Part shown: positions 46,307-55,617 of the stretch, piece by piece
Numbering within the stretch: the stretch's first letter is position 1
How the letters are laid out: every line of letters starts with the position of its first letter
NCBI GenBank assembly: GCA_024639405.1
Contig: JAHEIL010000004.1
Location: forward strand, 1 to 64,000
DNA from: Crocinitomicaceae bacterium
GTDB taxonomy: Bacteria > Bacteroidota > Bacteroidia > Flavobacteriales_D > Crocinitomicaceae
Direction of reading: 5' to 3'
Length of the DNA: 64,000 nucleotides
Notes under the pieces: model-generated
Databases searched by the model: none
What the model was told of the DNA's origin: nothing
What the model saw: only the letters and a program-made list of their open reading frames with translations
Program-made: the position numbers and the translations under genes

Positions 46307-47586
46307 TGGAGAATCAAAAATTCTTTGTCTCGTTTTGGTTAAATCCAAGCAGACAGCAAGACGGAAAAAGTAAACTTTACATCCGCATCGCAATTGATGG
46401 TCGAAGAGCCGAAATTGCCACATCGTATTTTATCAAAAGAAGTGATTGGGACAATGCCCATTTCCAAGTCAAGCCCAAGGCACCACATTCGGTCTTGATT
46501 AATGGTTTCATTGATCACACCACAAATGTGATTAAAAAGCACTTCCTATCGTATGCAGCATTTGGTAAAACCATTTCTGCCAAAGAACTCAAAGACCTCT
46601 TCCTGGGCAAAGTGGAAAAAGTAGAACCCAAATCACTAATGGATGCATTCGCATACCATAAGGTAAAAATGGAATCGATGATCCATGTGGGTAAAGTTGC
46701 CAAAACTACGTTGGCCAAGTACAATTATTGCCAAGGAAAAGTTGAGCGTTTTTTACATCACCGTTTCAAGAAAAAGGACATTCTTTTAACGGAATTGAGT
46801 TTAAAGTTTGTGACTGAATTCGAACACTTCCTTTTGGTAAACGAGCGCATGCAAACCAATTCAGCCCACAAGTACATTGTGAATCTAAAACGAATCATCA
46901 ATGTTGCAGTGAGTGTTGAATGGATGCCGAAGAATCCATTTGATAACTTCAGATGTTCTTACACCAATCCGGAACGTGAAATCCTTACACAGACAGAATT
47001 AGATACAATGCAGCACAAGTTGATTCTAATGCCTCGTTTAGCAGAAGTGAGGGATGTGTTTTTATTCTGTTGTTACACTGGTTTCGCTTACTCAGATATT
47101 TACAAATTTGTGCGTGACGCGATAACAATTGGAATGGATGGAGATTATTGGCTCTCTACCATTCGTCAAAAGACAGGAACCAGGGAAAGTGTTCCACTTT
47201 TACCATTAGCATTGGAAATTATTAACCGATACAAAGAACATCCTGTATGTGTGAAGTTCAACAAACTTCTTCCAGTGAACAGCAATCAAAAGTACAATGC
47301 GTATTTGAAGGAAATAGCTGAGATCTGTGGAATTAAAAAGACCTTGACTTCACACATGGCCAGACACACCTTTGCAACAACTGTGACCCTTTCAAATGGC
47401 GTTCCCTTGGAAACAGTTTCAAAGATGCTTGGTCATACCAAACTATCGACAACACAAATCTACGCGAAAGTGCTCGATACCAAAGTGAGTCATGACATGG
47501 GAGCGTTGAAATCAATTCTTGCAGCCAAACAAAAGCCCAAGGATTCAGAAAGCAACCAGGAAGTTTCTGATAAAAAATTAGGTTAA
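46306..47586 (+). CDS. int: Tyrosine-type site-specific integrase
   Basis: The 426 residues have an N-terminal arm-type DNA-binding domain (SFWLNPSRQQDGKSKLYIRIAIDGRRAEIATSYFIKRSDWD), a SAM-like core-binding domain (about 105-200) and a catalytic domain. The catalytic set is His350, Arg353 (HMARHTFAT), His377 (MLGHTKLSTTQIY) and nucleophile Tyr386. The first catalytic arginine is missing: the region reads CCYTGFAYSDIYKF, as in IntDOT of Bacteroides conjugative transposons. Its place right after tRNA-Asp suggests it integrated an element there. A UUCG-loop terminator follows the gene. Confidence 0.94.
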   Translation: MENQKFFVSFWLNPSRQQDGKSKLYIRIAIDGRRAEIATSYFIKRSDWDNAHFQVKPKAPHSVLINGFIDHTTNVIKKHFLSYAAFGKTISAKELKDLFLGKVEKVEPKSLMDAFAYHKVKMESMIHVGKVAKTTLAKYNYCQGKVERFLHHRFKKKDILLTELSLKFVTEFEHFLLVNERMQTNSAHKYIVNLKRIINVAVSVEWMPKNPFDNFRCSYTNPEREILTQTELDTMQHKLILMPRLAEVRDVFLFCCYTGFAYSDIYKFVRDAITIGMDGDYWLSTIRQKTGTRESVPLLPLALEIINRYKEHPVCVKFNKLLPVNSNQKYNAYLKEIAEICGIKKTLTSHMARHTFATTVTLSNGVPLETVSKMLGHTKLSTTQIYAKVLDTKVSHDMGALKSILAAKQKPKDSESNQEVSDKKLG

Positions 47587-47589
47587 TTT

Positions 47590-47615
47590 AAGGTCTGCTT
47601 CGGCGGACCTTTTTT
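47590..47615 (+). terminator. Terminator after the integrase
   Basis: AAGGTCTGC / GCGGACCTT with a TTCG tetraloop is followed by T. It begins 3 bases after the stop codon. Confidence 0.88.
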
Positions 47616-47725
47616 GATAAAGCGCACTATTTCATCCTTTTACATAAATACATTACGATGTTAAATTCGTATTTTGCTCTCATACTACATAATATATCAT
47701 ACCAATCTAAAAACAATGTTACGCT

Positions 47726-48547
47726 ATGGAATACTTTATTGCAACAGCTAATAATTTTTGTGATGTCTTAGAACAGTTGAGTTCAAGTGAACCGGATATC
47801 AACAAGAGAGCAAATAAGGCAGCGAAATTAATCAAGAATACACTTGAGAATTTTAGAACTAAAATTCGAAAAGAGGGTTTCCGATCTACTGAAGATGAAA
47901 TTCATTTTTTCAAATATGTGAAGCCTAAGATTAGTTCTTACCTCATCTTTTATTCTGTATTAGCAGAAATTGAAACAAGCAAAATCACCTTGAATGATGA
48001 AGAATTGAAATTATTTATTGACAAAAAAGATCGGAAGTTTCGCCACGTCATGCGCGAGAATATTGACTTTGTCAAATATTACAATGCGGGCTTATGTCAT
48101 TTAGATAACATCTATTTTGTGCGCGAAGCAAATGTCCTTTCGATGTCTAAAAACAGTACACATCAATTAGCCGATCCTGAGTTCAATGCGTCACATGATA
48201 TGGTTGCTGCTAATATTATGGCGTTTGAGTTGTTTAAAAAACACGTTGATCCAAAGCCAGATTTGCAAGCTTATGGTCCACCAGTTCCAAAATTAAAATG
48301 GACGGCCAGTAAATCAGACTTCATTGAATTGGTTTATGCCTTGCAAGCAACAACAGCTATCAATTATGGTGAAAATGAAATCAAAGAAATCTTTTCGGCT
48401 TTGCAATCTGTCTTTCAAGTTCACATCGAAGATCCGTATCGTATTTTCATAGATCTAGCAAATCGAAAAACGGCACCATTGAAATTTATTCCAAAGTTAG
48501 AAGAAGGATTTTTGCGGAAAGTGGATGAGATTGAAGGGGTGAGATGA
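47726..48547 (+). CDS. RteC-domain protein
   Basis: The 273 residues match the RteC family, known from CTnDOT-type elements, where RteC activates excision genes. Recognisable segments are IHFFKYVKPKISSYLIFYSVLAEIE, a central VKYYNAGLCHLDNIYFVR, and KLKWTASKSDFIELVYALQATTAINYGENEIKEI followed by DPYRIFIDLANRKT. RteA and RteB, the tetracycline-linked two-component pair of CTnDOT, are absent nearby. Whether this copy controls excision here is inferred from its place beside the integrase. Confidence 0.88.
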   Translation: MEYFIATANNFCDVLEQLSSSEPDINKRANKAAKLIKNTLENFRTKIRKEGFRSTEDEIHFFKYVKPKISSYLIFYSVLAEIETSKITLNDEELKLFIDKKDRKFRHVMRENIDFVKYYNAGLCHLDNIYFVREANVLSMSKNSTHQLADPEFNASHDMVAANIMAFELFKKHVDPKPDLQAYGPPVPKLKWTASKSDFIELVYALQATTAINYGENEIKEIFSALQSVFQVHIEDPYRIFIDLANRKTAPLKFIPKLEEGFLRKVDEIEGVR

Positions 48548-48963
48548 AAAATCAATCGCCCTAGTTTGATAACAAAGAAGTTTGAAAAAGATAATTATGT
48601 TAACATTTACGGCTTGGTTAAGATGGTTTTTCACCTCTAAACTTTCATATGGAGCACTAAAGGGCGCCTTTTTCCAAACCGCTATGATAAGCAGACCCTC
48701 TGTCTGTCGAGGTATTAACTATCCGTCTATTGTTGTTTTTATTGTTGGGTAAGAATGAGGCTGTTTGTTTTGGATGTGGGTATTGGTTTAAAAATTTTAG
48801 AATGGAAGGAGATTTTAAAAATAATTTTCTAAGGTAGATGAGGTGGAAGCACTTTTACAAATTTTGGCCTTTGTGTTGGCTAGTGTGAAACTAAGTTCAC
48901 GAACAACAATTATTAATAAACAACACGTGAGTAATTGTAAATATGCTTCCACCTTTATGATGG
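48548..48963. other. Long intergenic region with a nested 114-bp palindrome
   Basis: No convincing ORF is seen in this 416-base gap. A weak hairpin (AAAGG/CCTTT) at 48658-48672 may end the rteC-like message. From 48841 to 48954 lie nested inverted repeats, listed separately. The rest shows nothing I can interpret. Confidence 0.5.
48841..48954. repeat. 114-bp element with 11-bp terminal inverted repeats (MITE-like or structured RNA)
   Basis: AGGTGGAAGCA (48841-48851) and TGCTTCCACCT (48944-48954) are perfect inverted repeats. Inside them lie GTGTTG/CAACAC (48873-48878 and 48921-48926) and the hairpin GTGAA-ctaag-TTCAC. No clear target duplication is present. It sits 9 bases past the stop codon of the RND gene. 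Confidence 0.5.
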
Positions 48964-51900
48964 CTAATTTCCTTTGTTAATTTTTTCTTTTACAGCGTCC
49001 ACTAAATAATAGACCATTGGCACTAAAAACACAGTCAAAATTAAAGAAGACAGAAGTCCTCCAATAATTACCCAGGCCAATCCGTTTTTCCATTCAGCAG
49101 CTGTTCCAGTTGCCAATGCTATTGGTAACATACCGACTACCATTGAAAGCGTTGTCATTAAAATCGGTCTCATACGTCCCTTTCCTGCAATAATTAAAGC
49201 TTCTTTAAAATGTATTCCTTCTGCCTTTAGTTGATTCGTGAAATCTACAATTAGAATAGCATTTTTCACCACTAATCCCATTAGCATGATTAAACCAAGT
49301 AAAGCGAATAAACTTAAATTACTCAATGATAAATTCAATGCTAAAAATGCTCCAATGATTGCTACAGGAATAGAAAACAACACAACAAATGGGTAAATAA
49401 AACTATCATAAAGTGCTACCAAAATTAGATAAATCAATAAAAATGAAATGAGTAATACTGATCCTAAGGCTCCGAAACTATCATTTTGTCTTTTTATATC
49501 ACTTCCCCAAGTCATTTGAATTCCTTCTGGTAATGGGTTTTCTTTAAGATAAGCAACAACATCATCTGCAACAGTACCTGATGGTCTTCCTAAAGCGTCG
49601 GAAGTAAGTGTTACCGCTGGTTGACGATCTTTTCTTTCTAATAAAGATGGGGAGTTATCTTGTAAAACTTTAGCAAATTGACCAATTTCCATTGGTAAAC
49701 CCATAGGATTGATAATTGAAAGTTGTTGTACATCTTCAAAGTTTTGTCTACTAAATTCATTTAACCAAATTCTTACAGGATATTCTGTTCCATTTTCAAT
49801 AAGCGTTGCATCATCGTTACCCGTAAAAGCTGTTCTTAGATTCATCCCAACATAAGCAGTGGTTAATCCTAACCGTTGCATTTTATCCTTATCAGGAATA
49901 ATTTTATATTCGGGACTGCCAGCTTCAACAGATAACCTCACATTATCTGCACCCGGTATTTTTTCAACAATTTCTTTTAGATCTTTTCCGCTTTTCATCA
50001 CCAATTGTAAATCACTGCCACTTAATGTAATCTCAATCGGTGCAGAACGAGGAATTAAACCCAATGCGGCCATGGAATAGTTTATACTCGGATACCTTGA
50101 TTTTAAGTCTTCACGAAGTTTTATCATAAATGTTTCGGTCGGTAAATCATTAAGTTCTTTTTTTGACTTCAATTGAATGGTAAATTCTGTTTTATTTGCT
50201 GAACCAACACCTAAACTTCCTATTCCTGTGCTTGGTCCGCCGATGTTACTGAACACAGTTGCAACTTCTGGTTGTTGAATGATATACGTTTCTATTTCTT
50301 GTACGATTGAATTATTTTGGTGAATAGATGTGGATTTGTCAAATTCTAGAGCCATTCTAAATTTCCCTTGATCACCCGTTGATATAAGTTCTTTGCCAAT
50401 TATTCCTTGTTTAATCATTCCTAAGGTCATTACAAAAAGGAAGACTATTATACTTGTGAAAATGATTTTATGGTTTAAAACCCATTGTAATTGTCTACCA
50501 TACCAATTCGTAAATATTTCTAATTGGTATTCAAACCAAAGTAAGAAACGATTGAAAAAATTAGTTGCTTGCAAATCTTCCTTTTTACCAATGCGTGATG
50601 CCAACCAAGGAGTAAGAGTAAATCCAACTAATAAACTCGTAAGCGTAGAAGTTACAACAACGACAGAAAATTGCTTTAGCATATCAGCTACAAAAACTTG
50701 TAGAAATAGAATCGGTAAGAAAACTACAACATCAACCAAAGTGATGGACAAGGCAGCATAACCAATTTCCATTCGCCCATCCATGGAAGCAACTCGTTTG
50801 TCTTTTCCTTTGTCTAAATGTTTTTGAATATTTTCTAATACCACAACAGCATCATCAACCAAAATCCCAATAATTAAGGACATTGCGAGCAATGTCATCA
50901 AGTTCAATGTGTAGCCTAACAGCCACATTACAGCAAAAGCCGTTACTAACGAAGTAGGAATTGCAACGATAACAATTAATGAATTTCTAAAACTTCTTAA
51001 GAACAGCAGCATTACCATTGACACAAGGATTACAGCTAAAATCAAATCAAAAACTACTGAATCAACTGCTGCAATTGTGTTATCAGTACTGTCATCGGCA
51101 ATAATAAATTTCACATTTGAACTAGCATTTTGTTCTTCGATTGATTTGAGCTTTGCACGAACTAATTTCGAAACATTCACTGCGTTTGCATCACCTTGTT
51201 TCTTTATAAGAAGACCTATCCCATTTTTTCCATTGTACCGACTGATTGATGCTGTTTCTTTTATGCCATCTATAACATTTGCTACATCTTTCACATAAAC
51301 GGGGCTACCAGAAACGGGCATTGCTATTTGAACTTTGTTAATGTCTTCAAGTGTTGTAAATTTTCCTGTTAATCGAACTGAATTATTTTCTTTGTCTGTT
51401 TGAACTTTACCGGCAGGAAGATCCAATCCAGAACGATTAATTGCTTCAACCACCTGTAACAATGTAATTTTATACAATTTTAATTTATCCTGATCAACTT
51501 TTACCTGTATTTCCCTTTCTTCACCTCCCAAGATGGTTATTTCAGCAACTCCTTTAATTTGTTGGATTTGTGGAAGATAGTCATCCTTCATTTTTTGATA
51601 AAAATCAGTGGGAGACATACTACTTGTTCCACTAATTGACATGATGGGTAAATCGTTTGGAGAAACCTTACTCATTACTGGACTTAAAATATCCGTAGGT
51701 AAATCCTTGCGAATATTATCAATATAGCGCTGAGCATCTTGCATTGTTTTATCTAAATCAGTACCATATTTTAGATTAGCAATGATTATTGATGCATTCG
51801 GCAACGATTTCGTTACTAAATAATCTACACCTTCCAAATTTGCTAATGCATCTTCTAATTTTCGTGAAACTGAGGTTTCCACTTCATTAGGTTCAGCTCC

Positions 51901-52056
51901 TGGATAAACAGTTTTAATCACGACCACTGGTTGATTAAAATCAGGCATTAATTCATAACTCAAATTATTATAGCCAATTACACCTAATAATGTCAATACG
52001 CTAAAAAGTACAATGATCAGCGAAGGACGTTTGATTGAAATTTCTGTAAGATTCAT
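48964..52056 (-). CDS. RND efflux pump inner-membrane permease (AcrB/HAE1-like)
   Basis: This 1030-residue transporter exports drugs or other compounds using the proton gradient. It begins with MNLTEISIKRPSLIIVLFSVLTLLGVIGYNNLSYELMPDF. The two-fold set of 12 helices and large periplasmic loops fits the family. The fourth helix keeps the proton-relay pair in ILVDDAVVVLENIQKHL, as in hydrophobe/amphiphile exporters rather than metal exporters. It is the last gene of an eight-gene operon, 12 bp after the membrane fusion protein gene. Confidence 0.95.
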   Translation of the reverse strand: MNLTEISIKRPSLIIVLFSVLTLLGVIGYNNLSYELMPDFNQPVVVIKTVYPGAEPNEVETSVSRKLEDALANLEGVDYLVTKSLPNASIIIANLKYGTDLDKTMQDAQRYIDNIRKDLPTDILSPVMSKVSPNDLPIMSISGTSSMSPTDFYQKMKDDYLPQIQQIKGVAEITILGGEEREIQVKVDQDKLKLYKITLLQVVEAINRSGLDLPAGKVQTDKENNSVRLTGKFTTLEDINKVQIAMPVSGSPVYVKDVANVIDGIKETASISRYNGKNGIGLLIKKQGDANAVNVSKLVRAKLKSIEEQNASSNVKFIIADDSTDNTIAAVDSVVFDLILAVILVSMVMLLFLRSFRNSLIVIVAIPTSLVTAFAVMWLLGYTLNLMTLLAMSLIIGILVDDAVVVLENIQKHLDKGKDKRVASMDGRMEIGYAALSITLVDVVVFLPILFLQVFVADMLKQFSVVVVTSTLTSLLVGFTLTPWLASRIGKKEDLQATNFFNRFLLWFEYQLEIFTNWYGRQLQWVLNHKIIFTSIIVFLFVMTLGMIKQGIIGKELISTGDQGKFRMALEFDKSTSIHQNNSIVQEIETYIIQQPEVATVFSNIGGPSTGIGSLGVGSANKTEFTIQLKSKKELNDLPTETFMIKLREDLKSRYPSINYSMAALGLIPRSAPIEITLSGSDLQLVMKSGKDLKEIVEKIPGADNVRLSVEAGSPEYKIIPDKDKMQRLGLTTAYVGMNLRTAFTGNDDATLIENGTEYPVRIWLNEFSRQNFEDVQQLSIINPMGLPMEIGQFAKVLQDNSPSLLERKDRQPAVTLTSDALGRPSGTVADDVVAYLKENPLPEGIQMTWGSDIKRQNDSFGALGSVLLISFLLIYLILVALYDSFIYPFVVLFSIPVAIIGAFLALNLSLSNLSLFALLGLIMLMGLVVKNAILIVDFTNQLKAEGIHFKEALIIAGKGRMRPILMTTLSMVVGMLPIALATGTAAEWKNGLAWVIIGGLLSSLILTVFLVPMVYYLVDAVKEKINKGN

Positions 52057-52068
52057 GTTTCGCTGGTT

Positions 52069-53139
52069 TTAATTGAGAATTATATTTGCTCCATCAAATA
52101 GGTTGATAAAGCCATTTGTTACAATTACATCCCCAACTTTCAATCCGCCGGACACAACCGACCTATTTTGAATCTTTTTTGAAATTGTGATGTTTTTTAA
52201 GGAAGTTTTTCCGTTTTTGACCATATAAACTTGAGGCTGATTCACGGATCCAACAACGGATGATGAAGGAATAACTATTCCCGTTTCTTCAATAGCTGAT
52301 TTTATCCCGATGGATTTCGACGTGACTTTCCCAAACATTCCAGATTTTATTTTTAAATCCGCAGTATTTTTAACAATAAACTGAATAGGGAAGCTACTCC
52401 CCACGTTTGCTTTACTCCCAATCAAGGAAACGACAGCATTCAATGAAAGATCAGAATAAGCATCAGCTGTAATCGAATAATTTTTATTAAGTATAAATTG
52501 CTTTAAGTCATTTTCGGAAACATTTAAAGTGAACTTTAAAGTTGAAATATCCGTAATTTGAAGTAACGGAATACCTGGCGATGCAAAGGATCCTTCTTCA
52601 CTCAATTTGGCTGTTACAACACCACTGAATGGCGCTCGAATTGTTGTTTTATTAATTTGTTCAAGTAGTGTTGCTTGTTGAATTTTTGCAGATTTCAAAC
52701 CAAGTTCAGATTTCTCGAGTTGGATTCCTTGAATGGCATCAGCTTTCGCTAAAATTGAATTGCGATTTACATCAGCGGCAAACCCTTCAATTTGAACATT
52801 AATTGCTTGTAATTGCAGTTTTAGCAATGAATTGTCTAATTGAATTAGTTGTTGTCCTTGTTTAACAAAACTACCAACATCTACTAAAATTTTGTTTATT
52901 TTCCCTTGTGATTCTGCGCTAATTTTCGACTCCTTGTTTGGTTCAAATGTTCCTGAAAAATTAAATTCAGCATTTAAACTCTCAAGTTGAATAGTGTCCA
53001 CTTGCACATTAATCCCTTTTTCTTTGTCAAATTGATACACTTTTTGTTGAGTAACTGCTTTGTTATTCTTCAATTTGACTACAACTAAAGCTATTATAAT
53101 TAGGCCTGCTATAATTCCGATTATTTTTTTCCAATTCAT
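52069..53139 (-). CDS. RND efflux membrane fusion (periplasmic adaptor) protein
   Basis: The 356 residues start with an uncleaved or signal-type helix (WKKIIGIIAGLIIIALVVVKL). They carry the lipoyl/hairpin halves GKINKILVDVGSFVKQGQQLIQLDN and TTIRAPFSGVVTAKLSEEGSFASPGIPLLQI that define HlyD/AcrA adaptors. A beta-barrel and membrane-proximal domain follow. It bridges the RND permease and the TolC channel encoded next to it. The start is 4 bases downstream of the TolC stop, showing co-transcription. Confidence 0.93.
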   Translation of the reverse strand: MNWKKIIGIIAGLIIIALVVVKLKNNKAVTQQKVYQFDKEKGINVQVDTIQLESLNAEFNFSGTFEPNKESKISAESQGKINKILVDVGSFVKQGQQLIQLDNSLLKLQLQAINVQIEGFAADVNRNSILAKADAIQGIQLEKSELGLKSAKIQQATLLEQINKTTIRAPFSGVVTAKLSEEGSFASPGIPLLQITDISTLKFTLNVSENDLKQFILNKNYSITADAYSDLSLNAVVSLIGSKANVGSSFPIQFIVKNTADLKIKSGMFGKVTSKSIGIKSAIEETGIVIPSSSVVGSVNQPQVYMVKNGKTSLKNITISKKIQNRSVVSGGLKVGDVIVTNGFINLFDGANIILN

Positions 53140-53143
53140 ATGC

Positions 53144-54472
53144 TTAATTTTTAATTAAAAGATTTCCTGTTAGTTTTTTAAGTTCTAAATCTGCTTTAAG
53201 GTACTCTATGATATTCGTCAAATAGTTTTGTTGAGCTTCTCTTAAAGTATTGTCAGCGAGTAAAATATCAGTTAATGTTGCCATTCCTTGTTTTTGTTGA
53301 ATCACTGTTTGATAATAAATACTTTTAGCTAATTCAATTTGTTCAGTGGTTGTTTCTATTGATTTCAAAGTAACCAAGCGTTGCAGTTTAGCATTTTGAA
53401 CTTGAAAGTCATTTTGATCTGTTAGTAAAGACAATTGAAGTTCATTGTTTTGCAATTCAAGTCTTTTCTGGTTTATTTTACGAAGTGTTATCGTCCCACT
53501 AAACAATGGATATGAAAGTTGCATTCCTGCAAAACCAATCGGATAGAACTTTAAAAATTCATTTGGCTGTTTGTCATACCCGAACCCTGTCGTACCAAAT
53601 GTTCCAACAAGATTAAGCGACGGTAAAAATCTTGATTTATTTAACGTGTTAAGTTCACTTGACAATAAACGATTTTGAATCGTTGAGAGTCGCATATCTA
53701 ACATCGTTGAACTCACATATTCAATGAGCATTTCGTACTGTATTTTTGATTCAATCGCAATATTTGACTCTATTGAAAGGCCCATTGCATATTTCAAACC
53801 ATTTAAAGCTTGGTCATATTTACTTGTGATGGTTAATTTTTGGGCTGTTAATTGAGCTTTTTGCAATTTCACTTTATTAACATCTGTTCCTTTCGCCAGA
53901 AGTTGTCCATTGAGCAATTGAATAGTTGATAATAGCCGATCAACATTTACAAGATTGCTATCAATAAAACCTATTTGATGTTGTAAAATTTGCGCATTAT
54001 AGTAGAGATTAGAAATTTCAAAATAAATTTGTTCTTCTGTTTTTAGATATTGTATATCAGTTAATTCAGCTGCAATTTTTGTTGTTTGTATTGCGCCATA
54101 AACTTGTGGATTATACAACGTTACTGATACTTGTAAATTCGCGTTAATGTTGTGATCAACACCAAATTGCACCTCTTTAAATTGACCTTCAGGACCACCA
54201 AAAACAGAAAGAGGCATTAGTTGATAAGGCAAATTTGTATAATACTTATAATCTGCATTGGCTGCAATTTTTGGAATTAAATTAGCTTTTGCTTCTTGTT
54301 CTTTTTGCTTTCCAATAGAAATTGTATTTCTACTCATTTGGAGATTTTTATTATGAACCTGTGCTGTATCAATACACTGTTGTAGCGTATAAACCTGAGC
54401 TTGCGCAGAATTTAATCCTATTATTGTTAAAAACAGGATTAAAGATTGTTTGTGAATGTTTACTAACTTCAT
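53144..54472 (-). CDS. TolC-family outer-membrane efflux channel
   Basis: The 442 residues have a signal peptide (about 1-25, ending in GLNSAQAQ). The typical N-terminal motif YTLQQCIDTAQVHNKNLQMSRN follows, with long helical hairpins such as NDFQVQNAKLQRLVTLKSIETTTEQIELAKSIYYQTVIQQKQGMATLTDILLADNTLREAQQNYLTNIIEYLKADLELKKLTG. It forms the exit duct for the RND pump encoded downstream. The number of repeats and length fit the family. Confidence 0.93.
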   Translation of the reverse strand: MKLVNIHKQSLILFLTIIGLNSAQAQVYTLQQCIDTAQVHNKNLQMSRNTISIGKQKEQEAKANLIPKIAANADYKYYTNLPYQLMPLSVFGGPEGQFKEVQFGVDHNINANLQVSVTLYNPQVYGAIQTTKIAAELTDIQYLKTEEQIYFEISNLYYNAQILQHQIGFIDSNLVNVDRLLSTIQLLNGQLLAKGTDVNKVKLQKAQLTAQKLTITSKYDQALNGLKYAMGLSIESNIAIESKIQYEMLIEYVSSTMLDMRLSTIQNRLLSSELNTLNKSRFLPSLNLVGTFGTTGFGYDKQPNEFLKFYPIGFAGMQLSYPLFSGTITLRKINQKRLELQNNELQLSLLTDQNDFQVQNAKLQRLVTLKSIETTTEQIELAKSIYYQTVIQQKQGMATLTDILLADNTLREAQQNYLTNIIEYLKADLELKKLTGNLLIKN

Positions 54473-54485
54473 TTGACAATTTTTT

Positions 54486-54773
54486 TTACTTGATGAGTAT
54501 TAACTGGCTTTCAATTACTCCTTCAACCCAATGCTTTACCATTGATTCAATGTTTACATAATCTCCAGCCTTTAATGTTTCTTTTAAGCCGTTTTCATTT
54601 TCAAAAATCACTCGTCCTTCCATACAAATCAAAAGTGCAGGAGTTTTGGTGATATGCTCTTTTAATTTTTCGCCTTGCATAATTTGTATAGCAGTTGCAT
54701 TTCCTAATTCGCTTTTAAAAAGAGAAGTTGCTGAAACTGGTTTTTCTTGCGTGTGTAATTCTTTTATGTTCAT
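54486..54773 (-). CDS. Small cupin-fold protein of the efflux operon
   Basis: The 95 residues form one small beta-barrel cupin: FKSELGNATAIQIMQGEKLKEHITKTPALLICMEGRVIFENENGLKETLKAGDYVNIESMVKHWVEGV. The G-(X)5-H-type metal ligands are only partly present (KEHITK, VKHW), so an enzymatic role is uncertain; binding of a small ligand is possible. Its start overlaps the end of the upstream lipoprotein gene by 4 bp, and TolC follows after 13 bases. Confidence 0.78.
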   Translation of the reverse strand: MNIKELHTQEKPVSATSLFKSELGNATAIQIMQGEKLKEHITKTPALLICMEGRVIFENENGLKETLKAGDYVNIESMVKHWVEGVIESQLILIK

Positions 54774-55231
54774 TGGAAGTATTGATTAAATGTTGTGAAT
54801 GAAGTTTGAATGTTTTCAAATTGCTTTGTTTCTTCTCTTTCGTCTTTAGCTTCTGAAAGTTGTTTTACCAAATCCATGTATGGCAAAAGCCACTTGTGAA
54901 GTTCATCGTGTGCTTTGCCTTTCATTGTGCAATTAGAAGTAAGTAAATCAATGTTTGATTGAAGTTTTTTCACCAATGATTTGTAGTCTTTTTGCTCAAC
55001 ATTAGCGAAGGAATTAATTTCATTTTCCATATTTCGAATATGTGTTATCATATTGGCATCAACTTTCCATTTTTCTCCATTGTTGAGTTCAATCACTTCG
55101 CTTTCTTCATCGTGATGATGTTCATCGTGAATAGCGGTTTCCGTTTGTTCGCTTGATTTTTCGTTAGAAGTGTTACCGCAACCGAAAAGGAATAAACTGA
55201 TTGCTGAAATTAAAATTATTAAAGTTTTCAT
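54770..55231 (-). CDS. Histidine-rich lipoprotein, possible metal binder
   Basis: The 153 residues have a lipoprotein signal (FLFGCGNTSNEKSS). A linker with HDEHHHDEESE follows, and then a helical domain with SNCTMKGKAHDELHKWLLPYMDLVKQL. The histidine/acid cluster and the C-x-M-x-G-x-x-H-x-x-L-H pattern suggest metal or cation binding in the periplasm. I know such proteins only as conserved hypotheticals near heavy-metal and efflux genes in Bacteroidota. It overlaps both neighbouring genes by 4 bp. Confidence 0.75.
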   Translation of the reverse strand: MKTLIILISAISLFLFGCGNTSNEKSSEQTETAIHDEHHHDEESEVIELNNGEKWKVDANMITHIRNMENEINSFANVEQKDYKSLVKKLQSNIDLLTSNCTMKGKAHDELHKWLLPYMDLVKQLSEAKDEREETKQFENIQTSFTTFNQYFQ

Positions 55232-55617
55232 ATTTTCTTTTTTGTTATCGTGAAATATGCAAATATTGCAAAAACAAGGGTCACTGAAATTCTAAAGATC
55301 ATTGCACCGACAGTTTTTGCTTCATAAATGCCACCTGAATTGATGTGAATTTTAAGACCGATAAAAGCGGCTATCAGTATGAGTGTTGAAATTCCTAAGA
55401 ATGTAGCTGTCCATTTTTTGTTTTTAATAAACCCAAAAGCTGCAAAAAGATATAGAATGCTACTGATGAAATTTGACCAAACTACAAACAGAACATAATT
55501 GCCCTCTTTGGCTCTAATACCAAACAAATCAAAAATTACAGATGTGCTTAGGAATATAGTAAGAAATCCAAAACCAGCGAGGAGAATTGCAAATAAATAT
55601 GGAAGTACTTTCTTCAA
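55228..55617 (-). CDS. Four-helix membrane protein of the efflux operon
   Basis: The 129 residues contain four membrane helices, near 4-26, 38-60, 68-88 and 101-122 (for example VLPYLFAILLAGFGFLTIFLSTSVIF). No family is recognised with confidence. It overlaps the TetR gene upstream and the lipoprotein gene downstream by 4 bp each. Placement in the operon suggests a role in the same stress or export response. Confidence 0.72.
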   Translation of the reverse strand: MKKVLPYLFAILLAGFGFLTIFLSTSVIFDLFGIRAKEGNYVLFVVWSNFISSILYLFAAFGFIKNKKWTATFLGISTLILIAAFIGLKIHINSGGIYEAKTVGAMIFRISVTLVFAIFAYFTITKKKI

